DNA of 64,000 nucleotides from an uncultured Bacteroidota bacterium (GTDB taxonomy: Bacteria; Bacteroidota; Bacteroidia; Flavobacteriales; Flavobacteriaceae). Below are positions 1 through 9,111 of this stretch, piece after piece (the first letter of the stretch is position 1; every line of letters starts with the position of its first letter). Under the pieces are notes generated by a model, which did not search any database, was not told the origin of the DNA, and worked only from the letters and a program-made list of their open reading frames with translations. The DNA lies in contig CACIJH010000001.1 of assembly GCA_902586905.1 (NCBI GenBank), positions 62,001 to 126,000 of the forward strand, in the 5' to 3' direction. Both the position numbers and the translations under genes were made by a program.

Positions 1-151
1 TGCTGTATGTTTCAATCAAACCGGCATTCTCGTTCACCCTTATATCTACTGCCGAAATGCGTTCAAAATCTTGACCATAGTTTGAGAGTTGTTCACTACA
101 TTTCTTGAGTCGATTGACAGATACATCTAAGTTTATAATGGCAATGCGCAT
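1..151 (-). CDS. Glycosyltransferase family 25-like protein, N-terminal fragment (cut by window edge)
   Basis: About 50 codons read from an ATG at 151 down to base 1, where the window ends. The start MRIAIINLDVSVNRLKKC, followed by a stretch containing FERISAVD, is the typical opening of GT25 (LPS-biosynthesis) transferases: an INLD strand, then a helix starting at an Arg, then an F-R-x-x-A-V-D segment. GT25 enzymes add sugars such as galactose to lipooligosaccharide at the cytoplasmic membrane. The catalytic part is outside the window, so substrate and integrity cannot be judged. It sits just downstream of another glycosyltransferase on the same strand, which supports a surface-glycan role. 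Confidence 0.7.
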   Translation of the reverse strand, partial: MRIAIINLDVSVNRLKKCSEQLSNYGQDFERISAVDIRVNENAGLIETYS

Positions 152-184
152 CTAAATAAAATATTCCGTTTAATTTTTGCTTTG

Positions 185-961
185 CTACTCATGCAAATGC
201 TCGGTTTTCATACACTCGTAGAAGCGATAATGGAAAAATAAAAAAATGAACCAATCATAAGACATTCGCGGCACTCTTTTTAGTTTAGAAATTGCACTAT
301 TCAACTTATAGCTAAGCGTCCTGTTCTTTTCAGACCACGAATCTGCCCACCAGTGAATACACACTGTATTTTCAGTGATGCAATCTTCTGAAAACTCCTC
401 TATCCTGTGATAATAAGGATAAAAATAATCTTTGGTGAAAACAGTAACCCCACCGACTTCTTGGGTTTTGTGTTCGCTAACACCTCGATCAATAAGATAG
501 GGAGATGCGATGGTTGGTGAACCCATTTGATGGAAATAGAGTCTTTGTTTTTTCTCTGTCATTTCGAGGCAATCTTTAAAAAATGGATGCTTTGGAATCC
601 CACCCAATACTGCTGTATTAATGGGATGCCTTGATTGATCAAATGCTGTTTGAAAACCAGTAAACGATGATAGCTTCATCATATCACCAAATGGTTTAAT
701 CATCTCTATATCAGTATCTAAATAAATTCCACCTTTAAAATAAAGTGAATAGAAACGCATATAATCAGCAATGAAAGCCCACTTCTTTCTTTTGTACATT
801 ACCTTCAAAATGGGAATTTGTTTAAAAGGGGTATTTGACTCGTCCCAACAAATGATTTCATAATCTGGAAGTACTCTCCTCCATGATGCGATACATTTTT
901 TGACCATTTCATTATGAGGGGCACCCCCATACCAGCAATAATGTATGATTTTTGGAATCAA
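185..961 (-). CDS. Glycosyltransferase with DXD motif (GT32/capsular sugar transferase type)
   Basis: 258 residues. The opening IPKIIHYCWYGG and the YLDTDIEMI segment (DXD at residues 82-84) mark the DXD-containing sugar-binding transferase family (Gly_transf_sug, OCH1-like/GT32). These use a metal held by the DXD Asp residues to transfer a sugar from a nucleotide donor. Length matches bacterial capsule or O-antigen members. No signal peptide is seen, so it probably acts at the cytoplasmic face of the membrane. The start is a TTG at 961; no in-frame ATG precedes it before a stop, and IPKIIHYCW is the usual N-terminus. The neighbouring GT25-like gene suggests a glycan locus continuing left of the window. 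Donor and acceptor are unknown. Confidence 0.85.
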   Translation of the reverse strand: MIPKIIHYCWYGGAPHNEMVKKCIASWRRVLPDYEIICWDESNTPFKQIPILKVMYKRKKWAFIADYMRFYSLYFKGGIYLDTDIEMIKPFGDMMKLSSFTGFQTAFDQSRHPINTAVLGGIPKHPFFKDCLEMTEKKQRLYFHQMGSPTIASPYLIDRGVSEHKTQEVGGVTVFTKDYFYPYYHRIEEFSEDCITENTVCIHWWADSWSEKNRTLSYKLNSAISKLKRVPRMSYDWFIFLFFHYRFYECMKTEHLHE

Positions 962-1054
962 ATCATTGACTTTGGATCAAAGATAATGATGTTCGAAGAA
1001 TGTTCGATTGTTTTTGGGTGGTTATTCAAAAAACAACAAGAAAACTTCAAAACA

Positions 1055-1237
1055 AACCGAATTTACATTCAAGGAGAAAACGTTTTGCAAGCGGAACTCT
1101 TTGACCTAAGAGGCAGAAAAGTAAAAGCCACAAATCAAAAACAGATCGATTTAAGTGACATCAAAAGTGGATCGTTTATCCTTAAAGTCATAACAGACAA
1201 TAACAACACAAAATCATTTAAAATTATAAAGAAATGA
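1055..1237 (+). pseudogene. Orphan T9SS type A C-terminal sorting domain remnant
   Basis: An open frame ending at 1237 encodes about 60 residues resembling the type A C-terminal sorting signal of type IX secretion cargo: IYIQ, then AELFDLRGRKV, then IDLSDIKSGSFILKV, ending in a basic tail FKIIKK. Such domains normally end proteins of several hundred residues and direct them across the outer membrane. Here no cargo domain, signal peptide or YPNP-type linker precedes it. The frame can be read back to 914, but there it lies antisense to the glycosyltransferase start and looks like non-coding sequence. I read it as the 3' end of a secreted-protein gene whose body was lost by deletion or recombination. 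Confidence 0.7.
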
Positions 1238-1246
1238 GAATTACTG

Positions 1247-1277
1247 TGTGATCCAAGCTTTTGGAAGTTCGAACTTT
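1247..1277. repeat. Repeat copy A (GTGATCCA...AGTTCGAACTTT)
   Basis: A 31-base block matching about 24 of 31 positions, ungapped, with copy B at 3892-3922. Both share a GTGAYCCA start and a central palindrome AAGTTCGAACTT. The two copies lie in the same orientation on either side of the DUF5916 gene. The GTGAYCCA and TTCGAAC elements are reminiscent of the 3' half of the tRNA-Arg gene at 9150, with a 12-base rather than 7-base spacing between them. Confidence 0.5.
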
Positions 1278-1317
1278 ATTGAAGTTATTGAATGTATTTT
1301 TGATTGTTTATTCTTTC

Positions 1318-1348
1318 AAAAATCAATTCAATTTTAAAATTGATTTTT
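1318..1348. terminator. Bidirectional hairpin terminator candidate
   Basis: The 11-base arms AAAAATCAATT (1318-1328) and AATTGATTTTT (1338-1348) pair perfectly around a 9-base loop, with A- and T-rich flanks on both sides. It lies between the T9SS remnant (plus strand) and the end of the DUF5916 gene (minus strand, stop at 1347-1349), so it could end transcription from either side. It is AU-only in most pairs, hence only moderately stable. Confidence 0.5.
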
Positions 1349-3791
1349 ATTTCCTTATTCGATTAAAATCTATCAAATAATTAACCCTAATCGAAAATTG
1401 GTGCTGCGCAGTAAAATCAAAAAGATTGTTTAAACTTCCGAAATAATCAAGCTTTGTTGCATTGTCACTTTTAAATAATTGGTTTCGATACAACAGCACC
1501 AAGTTACTTCCTGGGGCAAACCACCACTCAAAATTTACATCAAGGTTCCAGATGTTAAAGTTTGCATCTGGGTCAAAATCTAAAACTGAAAAGTCTGTTT
1601 CGCTTCGTTTTCCGTTTTCATTTAGTCGAAATAGCGTGTGATCGTATTTGGCTCTACTCCAATAGTTTCTTAGTCTTAAGTTAATCCATTTCTTACTATC
1701 AAAAAAGTAGCTAAGGTCAATGTTGTTTTCCACAGATCTAATATCTCTTCTACCAAAATAAATATTTTGATTTACTGACTCGAGATATCCCACATCATCT
1801 CTAAAATCAATGTGGTTGGACTTTAATGCAATTGAAAATTGCTCTGAAAAACGATAAAACGTAGATAAATTAAGTCTGTTTTGAGATTTTTGTTCTTCAA
1901 AATCTTCTTTAAAATAAGCAAAGTTGTTCCATTGTATCCGATATGAGAAATCTTTGTTTTTATTGGATTTCATCACAAGCTTTGCTTGGAAGTTCGCAGG
2001 TTCTTCTATGAAGCGGTTTATTGTTCTGGGTTTGTCATAATCTCTTGTTCTTGATGAGTAAGCAAAATCAGCCTCAAAAACCATTAAATTTTGTGTTGAG
2101 AAATCATTTCCAAATCTTAAACCCCATAACTTTCTATCAGAAGAATGAAATGTGCGAGTATCATGAAACCATAAATAGTTACTGTAATTTCTAAGAAAGC
2201 CGTATTCTTTAAGAATCTGATAGCTTATTCTAGATGAAAACCTCTGATGATCTAAAAAATTAAAATATCCCAACTCGTTCTGTTTGTAATGTTTATCTAC
2301 ACCCCACCAGCTAACATTGTATCTAAAATTACCTTTGAGTTCACTGAAACTAATACCAGACCTAAATCCATTTTTACTATTTTCTGCTGGTGTTTTACTA
2401 CCAAAAGCTTTTACCTTAATGTTGAAGTCTCTATTGTCATCAAACAAGTCTGCTACAAATGCAACATTGTTTCCATACAAACCATCACCTCCAGTTTTGT
2501 TGGTATTGAGTGCGCTAATCGATGAGTAATCATTCAACAGTTGCTGAGATAAGGAAATTACATTGTAGTTTACTAAGGGTTTTATGGTTTGTTTTCTTGT
2601 TTGATTTGAAGATGAGTTTTGGATTTTAGCTTCAACCTTGTCAGTAGTGGCATTTAGGAAACCTATGCTTAGATTTTTGTTTGTTGTTCCAGTTACTTTA
2701 ATCGTATTTAACAGTTGTGGGGTGTCATCAAAATCATAAATCTGCTCATCATTGTCTAATAAATCATTTCCTACTGATACTTTTTCTCCAATCCTCCGAC
2801 TGTAAAAAAACGATCCACCACCCATACCACCATCTGCGATCTTAAACAGGGTGGCACCCTCGGTAAAAAAAGCTCTGTTTTCAGAGAACTCTTGCTCATA
2901 AGGTCCCAGATTTAGTTCTACATTATCAAAGGCAACTTGGCCAAAATCTGGAATCAGAGATGCGTCTAAAGTAAAACTGCTACTCAACCCGTATTTTACA
3001 TCCATACCAGCTGTATAAGAAGCCGCAGGACCTAATCCTTTTTGTAAATTAATGGATGACTGTACGTAGGGATATAAAAACAGTCTTACAGGTGGACTAA
3101 TATTATTTATTCCCATGAGCGTTCCATTGGATTCATGATACTCCAACTCATTAACATTGACTGGGCTCCAAACATAGGTTTCATTTAAACTTTGAATTTT
3201 TCTGCCAAAGTTCAAGCCCCATAGTTGTATCTCTTTTTCTGGAAATCGAAGTGCACTGTAAGGGATTGCCATTTCTAGACTCCAACCATCTGAACTGATA
3301 TACGCTTTGGCATCAAATACAGTATCGTATAAAAAATCATCTGACTCAATAGATCCAGATGAATATACATCACCAACTGTGCCAGCACTTGTTATCTGAA
3401 AACCAAAAAAGTTTAAATCGTCGTTATATGTATTAAAGGTCACAAAAAAATTCTCTGCATTTACATCCCAGATATCATCCCGTTGACTAAATTCTTTAGG
3501 CATCTTATCTGGATTTGGATGGTTGAGAATAGCACCGACATAAATCGTATCTTGATCGTATCCTACATATGCTGTAGTCTCAAATTCTTTAGGTACATTC
3601 TTACCTTGACGTGTTTCAGGCCATATCAATGTGAAGTCGGTAGCAGGGTCTAAATCTTTCCATATTTCATCTGAAAGAATTCCATCAATAACGGGTGCGT
3701 TTTTTACAAGAGATGCCTCTAAGCTTTTGGATACTTGCGCATGAATAATAATATGAAATATTAAAAATACTGTAACAAAAATATGTTTCAC
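1347..3791 (-). CDS. DUF5916 outer-membrane protein with N-terminal CBM9-like domain
   Basis: 814 residues. An N-terminal hydrophobic segment ending at HAQ (about residue 19) is a Sec signal peptide. Residues about 25-220 form a CBM9-like sugar-binding domain (PVIDGILSDEIW, AYVGYDQDTIYVGA, WSLEMAIPYSALRF). The remainder has the alternating, aromatic-rich strands of an outer-membrane beta-barrel and ends near NYLIDFNRIRK. This architecture is the DUF5916 family, common in Bacteroidota. Its function is not established; carbohydrate binding or uptake at the cell surface is inferred from the CBM9-like domain only. It stands alone between two repeats resembling each other (1247-1277 and 3892-3922), with no SusC/D partner nearby. 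Confidence 0.85.
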   Translation of the reverse strand: MKHIFVTVFLIFHIIIHAQVSKSLEASLVKNAPVIDGILSDEIWKDLDPATDFTLIWPETRQGKNVPKEFETTAYVGYDQDTIYVGAILNHPNPDKMPKEFSQRDDIWDVNAENFFVTFNTYNDDLNFFGFQITSAGTVGDVYSSGSIESDDFLYDTVFDAKAYISSDGWSLEMAIPYSALRFPEKEIQLWGLNFGRKIQSLNETYVWSPVNVNELEYHESNGTLMGINNISPPVRLFLYPYVQSSINLQKGLGPAASYTAGMDVKYGLSSSFTLDASLIPDFGQVAFDNVELNLGPYEQEFSENRAFFTEGATLFKIADGGMGGGSFFYSRRIGEKVSVGNDLLDNDEQIYDFDDTPQLLNTIKVTGTTNKNLSIGFLNATTDKVEAKIQNSSSNQTRKQTIKPLVNYNVISLSQQLLNDYSSISALNTNKTGGDGLYGNNVAFVADLFDDNRDFNIKVKAFGSKTPAENSKNGFRSGISFSELKGNFRYNVSWWGVDKHYKQNELGYFNFLDHQRFSSRISYQILKEYGFLRNYSNYLWFHDTRTFHSSDRKLWGLRFGNDFSTQNLMVFEADFAYSSRTRDYDKPRTINRFIEEPANFQAKLVMKSNKNKDFSYRIQWNNFAYFKEDFEEQKSQNRLNLSTFYRFSEQFSIALKSNHIDFRDDVGYLESVNQNIYFGRRDIRSVENNIDLSYFFDSKKWINLRLRNYWSRAKYDHTLFRLNENGKRSETDFSVLDFDPDANFNIWNLDVNFEWWFAPGSNLVLLYRNQLFKSDNATKLDYFGSLNNLFDFTAQHQFSIRVNYLIDFNRIRK

Positions 3792-4147
3792 AAAACATGA
3801 ATTTTAATACACAAAATTAAATGAAAGGTCATTGATAATAACATATCATTCATTTAAAAAATAATTATCCTCGGTATTTTTGAAATAATCCGTGACCCAA
3901 AATTTCAAAAGTTCGAACTTTTTGAGTGGATTACAGAGCTGTGAATGCTCACAATCACAAAGTATTTTTGTAAAAAAATGAGAAAATTAGAATGAATAAA
4001 AAACCGCTCTACGATAACATTATAACGGTTATATCATTATAAGTTACTCCCCCCATTATTCAAAGATGCAGCAAAACTAAATCTATTTATAAATTATTAA
4101 AGGGCAAAACTGAAAGTTTAAAACTTGCTTTGTTTAAATGATAAAAT
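3792..4147. other. 356-bp intergenic region with a tRNA-3'-end-like repeat
   Basis: Non-coding, AT-rich sequence between the start of the DUF5916 gene and the end of the DUF805 gene. It contains a 16-base copy of the tRNA-Arg 3' end plus flank (3884-3899) and a perfect 16-base palindrome AAAAGTTCGAACTTTT just after it. A weaker inverted AT-rich stretch follows near 4015-4050. No convincing small gene was seen on either strand. Confidence 0.6.
3884..3922. repeat. Repeat copy B: tRNA-Arg 3'-end duplicate plus palindrome (candidate att remnant)
   Basis: Bases 3884-3899 (AATAATCCGTGACCCA) are identical to 9141-9156, which is the 3' end of the minus-strand tRNA-Arg gene plus its downstream flank. 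Allowing one gap, the match extends leftward through TATTTTTG to about 25 bases. A T-arm-like TTCGAAC with complementary A/T flanks follows 12 bases later. Short duplications of a tRNA 3' end are the usual scar of integration at a tRNA gene; no integrase is present here. Confidence 0.55.
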
Positions 4148-4504
4148 TTAGTTTATGGATGCTTCGCCATAATTATTTGGTCCATCATTGCCTTTTTTGA
4201 TTACTAAATAAAGCACATAAGGGATCGCAATTATTGTAAAAACCCACAAATAGTTCCAGCCACTTTTATTTACGTCATGTAATCTTCTAATTGTAACAGA
4301 TAAGCTTGGTATAAAGGAAATAAGTGTATAAATCCCTCCAATTAACCCAGTTTCTGACATAGATGTCCCTAAAACTTGCGTGTCAATCATTGAACATATG
4401 ATGGAAATGATAATAGAAAAAAGGGTAAAATACCAAAACTCTGGTCTATTCGCTCTACCCTTAAAGTTAAATGCTTGTTTAAATGCTAAGATGTAATACT
4501 TCAT
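4148..4504 (-). CDS. DUF805 family membrane protein
   Basis: 118 residues. The motif FKGRANRPEFWYF near the N-terminus, the central SVTIRRLHDVNKSGW and the tail GNDGPNNYGE are hallmarks of the DUF805 family. There are about three hydrophobic segments (residues 25-45, 55-70, 85-105), so it is an integral inner-membrane protein. No biochemical function is established for the family. It is divergent from the adjacent ABC ATPase gene, with about 50 bases between start codons, so the two share an upstream region; no clear TAnnTTTG promoter could be picked there. Confidence 0.88.
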   Translation of the reverse strand: MKYYILAFKQAFNFKGRANRPEFWYFTLFSIIISIICSMIDTQVLGTSMSETGLIGGIYTLISFIPSLSVTIRRLHDVNKSGWNYLWVFTIIAIPYVLYLVIKKGNDGPNNYGEASIN

Positions 4505-4553
4505 AATTTTTAGTTAATTTTAGGTATTAAAAATAACATAAAGTCTGCGATAC

Positions 4554-5429
4554 ATGAAATTATTCATAAACAACCTTTCTAAGACCTACAGAAATGGCGT
4601 TAAAGCATTAGATAAAGTGAATCTTGAAATCGGAACTGGAATGTTTGGGCTATTAGGTCCTAATGGTGCTGGTAAATCTTCTTTAATGAGAACCATTGCT
4701 ACAATTCAAAGTCCTGACGATGGTGAAATTTTCTTTAATGACATTAATGTACTAGAAGATAATATTTCATTGAGAAAAATTTTAGGTTACCTCCCACAAA
4801 CATTTGGCGTTTACCCAAAAATGACTGCGGACAGCTTACTTCATTATTTTGCAATGCTAAAAGGGATCTCCAGTAAAAAGGAAAGAAAAGAATTGATCGA
4901 TAAGCTTCTTGAAATTACTAACCTACAAGATGCAAGATGGAAAAATGTAAGTGGTTTTTCAGGAGGGATGAAACAAAGGTTTGGAATTGCCCAGCTTCTT
5001 ATAAATAATCCCAAACTGATTATTGTCGATGAACCCACCGCAGGCCTTGATCCTGCAGAAAGGCAGCGATTTTTAAATGTGTTAAGGGAAGTTGGTTCAA
5101 ATTCTACTGTTATTTTTTCCACACACATTGTTGAAGATGTAAAAGAACTTTGTAACAACATGGCAATTATGAACAATGGTAGAATTCTAAAGCAAATTAA
5201 ACCAACGGACTCAACCAAAGAGTTAAAAGGAAAAATTTGGACAAAAATCGTTGACAAAGATCAAATCGATGAATTGAATAAAACCCTAAATATTTTATCA
5301 ACTAGTTTTAATCCTGACAATTCCATTAACATTCGGATTTACTCTGAGAGTAAGTCCAATAAAGGATTTAAAAAAGTTGATCCAAATCTGGAGGATGTAT
5401 ACTTTATCACATTAAAAGAAAATTCTTAA
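4554..5429 (+). CDS. ABC transporter ATP-binding protein
   Basis: 291 residues. Walker A GPNGAGKSS (about 35-43), the signature FSGGMKQR, Walker B LIIVDEPTAGLDP and the H-loop STHI are all intact. The domain is of the ABC-2 export type, with a C-terminal extension of about 70 residues. It hydrolyses ATP to drive the adjacent permease; only two bases separate its stop from the next gene's GTG start, so the pair is one operon and one complex. The substrate is unknown, and fusion of the permease to a peptidase hints at peptides or a modified membrane target. Confidence 0.93.
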   Translation: MKLFINNLSKTYRNGVKALDKVNLEIGTGMFGLLGPNGAGKSSLMRTIATIQSPDDGEIFFNDINVLEDNISLRKILGYLPQTFGVYPKMTADSLLHYFAMLKGISSKKERKELIDKLLEITNLQDARWKNVSGFSGGMKQRFGIAQLLINNPKLIIVDEPTAGLDPAERQRFLNVLREVGSNSTVIFSTHIVEDVKELCNNMAIMNNGRILKQIKPTDSTKELKGKIWTKIVDKDQIDELNKTLNILSTSFNPDNSINIRIYSESKSNKGFKKVDPNLEDVYFITLKENS

Positions 5430-5431
5430 TC

Positions 5432-8400
5432 GTGTTATATCATATTTTTTCTAATGAGTTAAGTTATTGGTTCAAAAGACCCGCATTCTATATTTATGCG
5501 ATCATTTTTTTTGCAATTGGTTTATTCAGCTCTGGTGCTTCAGCTGGTCTTTTCGATTCTGTTTCTGTAACGGTAGGCTCCTCTAGGGTTGTTAATTCCC
5601 CCTACGCAATCGCAATGTTATTTGGAGGGCTTAGCTCATTAATTATTTTCTTATATCCTTCAATAATCGGAGTTGGAATATATAGAGACTATAAATCTGA
5701 AGCACATTTCATACTTTATTCATATCCATTTACAAAGCTACAATACCTGTTTGCCAAGCTTCTGAGTGGAGTTTTTATGGTTCACCTCATCATACTCATC
5801 ATTGCTTTAGGAATTGGTTTAGGTTTTATTTTACCTGGAACAAACCCAGATCTTTTAAAATCTTTTGAATTCAGACCATACTTTGATGTCTATCTTATCT
5901 ACATTCTTCCAAATCTGATTTTTACTGGATTTCTCGTTTTTGGGGTTGTAACATTTACAAGAAATATTTCGGCTGGCTTTATTTTTGTTTTGATATTACT
6001 GATTTTACAGGGCTTTTTGGTTGGGTTTTCTGAAGAGGCTGAAAACAGGCTTTTCTCTGCTCTTATCGATCCTTTTGGAGATTTAGCCCTACAATATTAT
6101 ACTCAATATTGGACAGTTGCTGAACAAAACGAACTTTATATTCCGATTAAAGGGGTATTTATTTATAATCGGCTCATATGGTTAGGAGTATCTGCTTTAT
6201 TGTTTGCCGCCATTTATCGTTCTTTTTCATTTAGTCAGAATCCCATTCTTTTTTCTTTTAAAAAGAAGGCGATAAACAAGATAAAACCCCATAACTTTTT
6301 AGGAATAGTCAATATAAATTTACCGAAAGTCCATTTAGACTTTAAACTGTCTTCGCAATTAAAACTTCTCAACAAACTATCAAATATTGACTTTCTTTAC
6401 ATAGTAAAAAGTCTTCCGTTTGTTTGTATTGTTTTATTTGGTTTACTAATAAATGTATTAACTCTTTTTGAAGTTGGAGATATTCTTGGAACACCAACAC
6501 TTCCTCGAACTTGGAGAATGCTTGAAGCAGGTGAAACGCTAACTCTTTCGATAAATATTTGTACTTTTTTGTATGCGGGAATGTTAATCCATCGATCTAG
6601 GATTTTCAAATCTAACGAGCTTATCGATACAACACCTGTTAAAAATTGGATTCTTTTTGGGTCTAAGTTTTTAGCAATAATAAAGATGCAAATTTTATTG
6701 CTTTCATTGGTTTTGGTTTCAGGACTAATTTTTCAAATGAGCCAAGGGTTTTATGACTTTGAGCTAAACCTTTATATTTACGAACTTCTGATTCTAAGCC
6801 TTATTTACTTTGTTATTTGGGCATTCCTTTCATTTTTAGTGCAAACATTAATCCCAAACCCATATTTGGGACTTTTCATAATGATTTTACTATTAATTGG
6901 TATTCCCCTTACAAGTCTAGCAGGTGTAGAGCAGTCGATATATAAATATAGTCAAGGACCTGGCTACAGCTACTCAGACATGAATGGATATGGCTCTAGC
7001 GTTGAAAGATACTTTATACATAAGATTTACTGGACATGTCTTGGCATTGTATTCTATATACTAACATTATTGTTTTACTATAGGGGGGTTGTCAGTAGTT
7101 TTAGAGAACGCTTTTATTTAGCAAAGCGAAGATTCAATGGTCTCCATCGTGTAAGCATTTCATTTTTTACAATTTTGTTTCTGTCTATTGGTGGATATAT
7201 TTATTATGAAAATAATATTCTAAATATTCGAAAGTCTTCTAAAGAAAGAGAAATTGCGACAGTCGAATGGGAGAAAAAGTATAAAAAATATGAAGATTAT
7301 GTTCAACCAAGGATTACATCGGTAAATGTCAATCTAGATCTTTTCCCTGAAAAAAGAGATTTTAAAGCCGCTGGGAGTTATTTAATGGTCAATAAGTCGG
7401 ATGAATCCATTGATAGTTTATTTCTAGACCACTCAAGCAGAATCAGTACCTTTAAATTTGACAAGCCAAATGATTTAGTTTTAGAAGACACATTATATCA
7501 TTTCGATATTTATCACTTCAAAGACCCAATCCTTCCTGGAGATACTCTACAACTTACATTCACAGTTACAAATAAAAACAACACTTTATTGCGAAATAAT
7601 TCACCTGTTCTAAATAACGGTACTTTTATCAATAATTCTGTTTTTCCATCGTTAGGATACCCTGGAGGTGAACTAAGAGATGATAAGACGAGAGAAAAAT
7701 ATGGACTGCCACCAAATAACCTTAAACCCTTCCCTTCTGACACTACAGCTCTTGGGAATACCTATATTTCAAGAGATGCTGATTGGATTGATTTTGAAGC
7801 AATTGTAAGTACGTCTAAGGATCAAATTGCGATTTCTCCTGGTTACTTACAGCGCGAATGGGTTGAAGAAGATCGCAGGTATTTCCATTACAAAATGGAC
7901 AGTAAAATTTTAAATTTTTATGCCTTTAATTCTGCCAAATATTTAGTAAAAAAGGAAAAGTGGAAGAATGTAGATTTAGAAATTTATTACCATGAAGGTC
8001 ATGATTATAACCTGGACCGAATGATGAAAGGAATGAAATCTGCTTTGGAATATTGTTCAACACAATTCAGTCCTTATCAACACAGACAATTGCGAATCGT
8101 TGAGTTTCCAAAAATATTGGGATCATATGCTCAGTCATTTCCGAACACTGTCCCTTTTTCAGAAGGCGTTGGCTTTATAGCCGATGTTGATGATTCAAGT
8201 AAGGGAGGAAACGATTATCCTTTTTACATCACAGCACATGAGGTTGCTCACCAATGGTTTGCTCATCAAGTGATCGGGGCTGATGTCTTAGGGGCAACTG
8301 TTATGTCAGAGAGCTTATCCGAATATGTTGGATTAAAAATTATTGAGAGTGTTAATGGGAAACATAAAATGAGAAAATTTCTGAAGAAGGCTCTTGATAA

Positions 8401-9079
8401 TTATTTAACAGATCGAACTTTCGAAACAAAGAGAGAAAATGCTCTCATGTATAACGATGGACAAGGTTATATTCACTATCAAAAAGGTTCTCTTGTTTTC
8501 TATGCGCTAAGTGATTACCTAGGAGAGAAAAAATTAAACAATACGATATCTAAATATGTAAATAGCGTTGCTTTTCAAGAGCCGCCATACACAACAACAA
8601 TAGAACTTTTAAGTTATTTAAAAGAAGATACTCCAGATTCTCTTCAGTACGTATTAAAGGATATGTTTGAAACCATAACGTTGTATGATAATAAAGCTGT
8701 TTCTGCTACATCTTCAAAACTTGAAAATGGTAAATATAAAGTTGATTTTGAATTCAATGTTCGTAAATACAGAAACGACGAAAAAGGGAAAATTAACTTT
8801 GGTGATCGTAAAATTGATTCGATATCTTTTCAAGGAAGTGATATGGAAAAGCCCTCTTATTCAGTCTATTTAGAGGATTATATCGACATTGGGGTTTTTG
8901 GTATTGACCAAGAAGAGGAGTTAGAATTATATCTAAAAAAGCATAAAATTTCAGCAATTAATAACACCGTTTCAATCATAGTTGACAAAGAGCCAATCGA
9001 AGTCGGTATAGATCCTTATAATAAACTAATTGATACAGACTCAGGTGACAATAGAAAAAAAGTAAAAGAGATTAAGTAA
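5432..9079 (+). CDS. ABC-2 type permease fused to an M1-family metallopeptidase
   Basis: 1215 residues, GTG start two bases after the ATPase gene. Residues 1 to about 610 hold roughly a dozen hydrophobic segments, arranged as two ABC-2 permease-like halves (about 10-265 and 325-600). From about 640 a soluble M1-type aminopeptidase region follows, with zinc motif HEVAHQW at 936-942 and the downstream SESLSEY supplying the third ligand (E956). The spacing is one residue longer than the classical HEXXH-X18-E. SFPNTVPFSEG, about 45 residues upstream, takes the place of the GAMEN exopeptidase loop. Similar fusions occur in other Bacteroidota, annotated as permease/M1 aminopeptidase, without known substrate. 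The peptidase is probably periplasmic and tethered to the transporter. Confidence 0.88.
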   Translation: MLYHIFSNELSYWFKRPAFYIYAIIFFAIGLFSSGASAGLFDSVSVTVGSSRVVNSPYAIAMLFGGLSSLIIFLYPSIIGVGIYRDYKSEAHFILYSYPFTKLQYLFAKLLSGVFMVHLIILIIALGIGLGFILPGTNPDLLKSFEFRPYFDVYLIYILPNLIFTGFLVFGVVTFTRNISAGFIFVLILLILQGFLVGFSEEAENRLFSALIDPFGDLALQYYTQYWTVAEQNELYIPIKGVFIYNRLIWLGVSALLFAAIYRSFSFSQNPILFSFKKKAINKIKPHNFLGIVNINLPKVHLDFKLSSQLKLLNKLSNIDFLYIVKSLPFVCIVLFGLLINVLTLFEVGDILGTPTLPRTWRMLEAGETLTLSINICTFLYAGMLIHRSRIFKSNELIDTTPVKNWILFGSKFLAIIKMQILLLSLVLVSGLIFQMSQGFYDFELNLYIYELLILSLIYFVIWAFLSFLVQTLIPNPYLGLFIMILLLIGIPLTSLAGVEQSIYKYSQGPGYSYSDMNGYGSSVERYFIHKIYWTCLGIVFYILTLLFYYRGVVSSFRERFYLAKRRFNGLHRVSISFFTILFLSIGGYIYYENNILNIRKSSKEREIATVEWEKKYKKYEDYVQPRITSVNVNLDLFPEKRDFKAAGSYLMVNKSDESIDSLFLDHSSRISTFKFDKPNDLVLEDTLYHFDIYHFKDPILPGDTLQLTFTVTNKNNTLLRNNSPVLNNGTFINNSVFPSLGYPGGELRDDKTREKYGLPPNNLKPFPSDTTALGNTYISRDADWIDFEAIVSTSKDQIAISPGYLQREWVEEDRRYFHYKMDSKILNFYAFNSAKYLVKKEKWKNVDLEIYYHEGHDYNLDRMMKGMKSALEYCSTQFSPYQHRQLRIVEFPKILGSYAQSFPNTVPFSEGVGFIADVDDSSKGGNDYPFYITAHEVAHQWFAHQVIGADVLGATVMSESLSEYVGLKIIESVNGKHKMRKFLKKALDNYLTDRTFETKRENALMYNDGQGYIHYQKGSLVFYALSDYLGEKKLNNTISKYVNSVAFQEPPYTTTIELLSYLKEDTPDSLQYVLKDMFETITLYDNKAVSATSSKLENGKYKVDFEFNVRKYRNDEKGKINFGDRKIDSISFQGSDMEKPSYSVYLEDYIDIGVFGIDQEEELELYLKKHKISAINNTVSIIVDKEPIEVGIDPYNKLIDTDSGDNRKKVKEIK

Positions 9080-9111
9080 CACAATGACTTAACCTCTAAA
9101 ATCTAAAAAAT

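Noticed and set aside
2289-2529. Short plus-strand frames inside the DUF5916 gene
   Set aside because: Antisense to well-supported coding sequence, with no recognisable product.
3897-3925. A second tRNA gene at the GTTCGAAC palindrome
   Set aside because: A T-arm-like segment and a tRNA 3' end are present, but no anticodon or D arm and no acceptor pairing can be built upstream.
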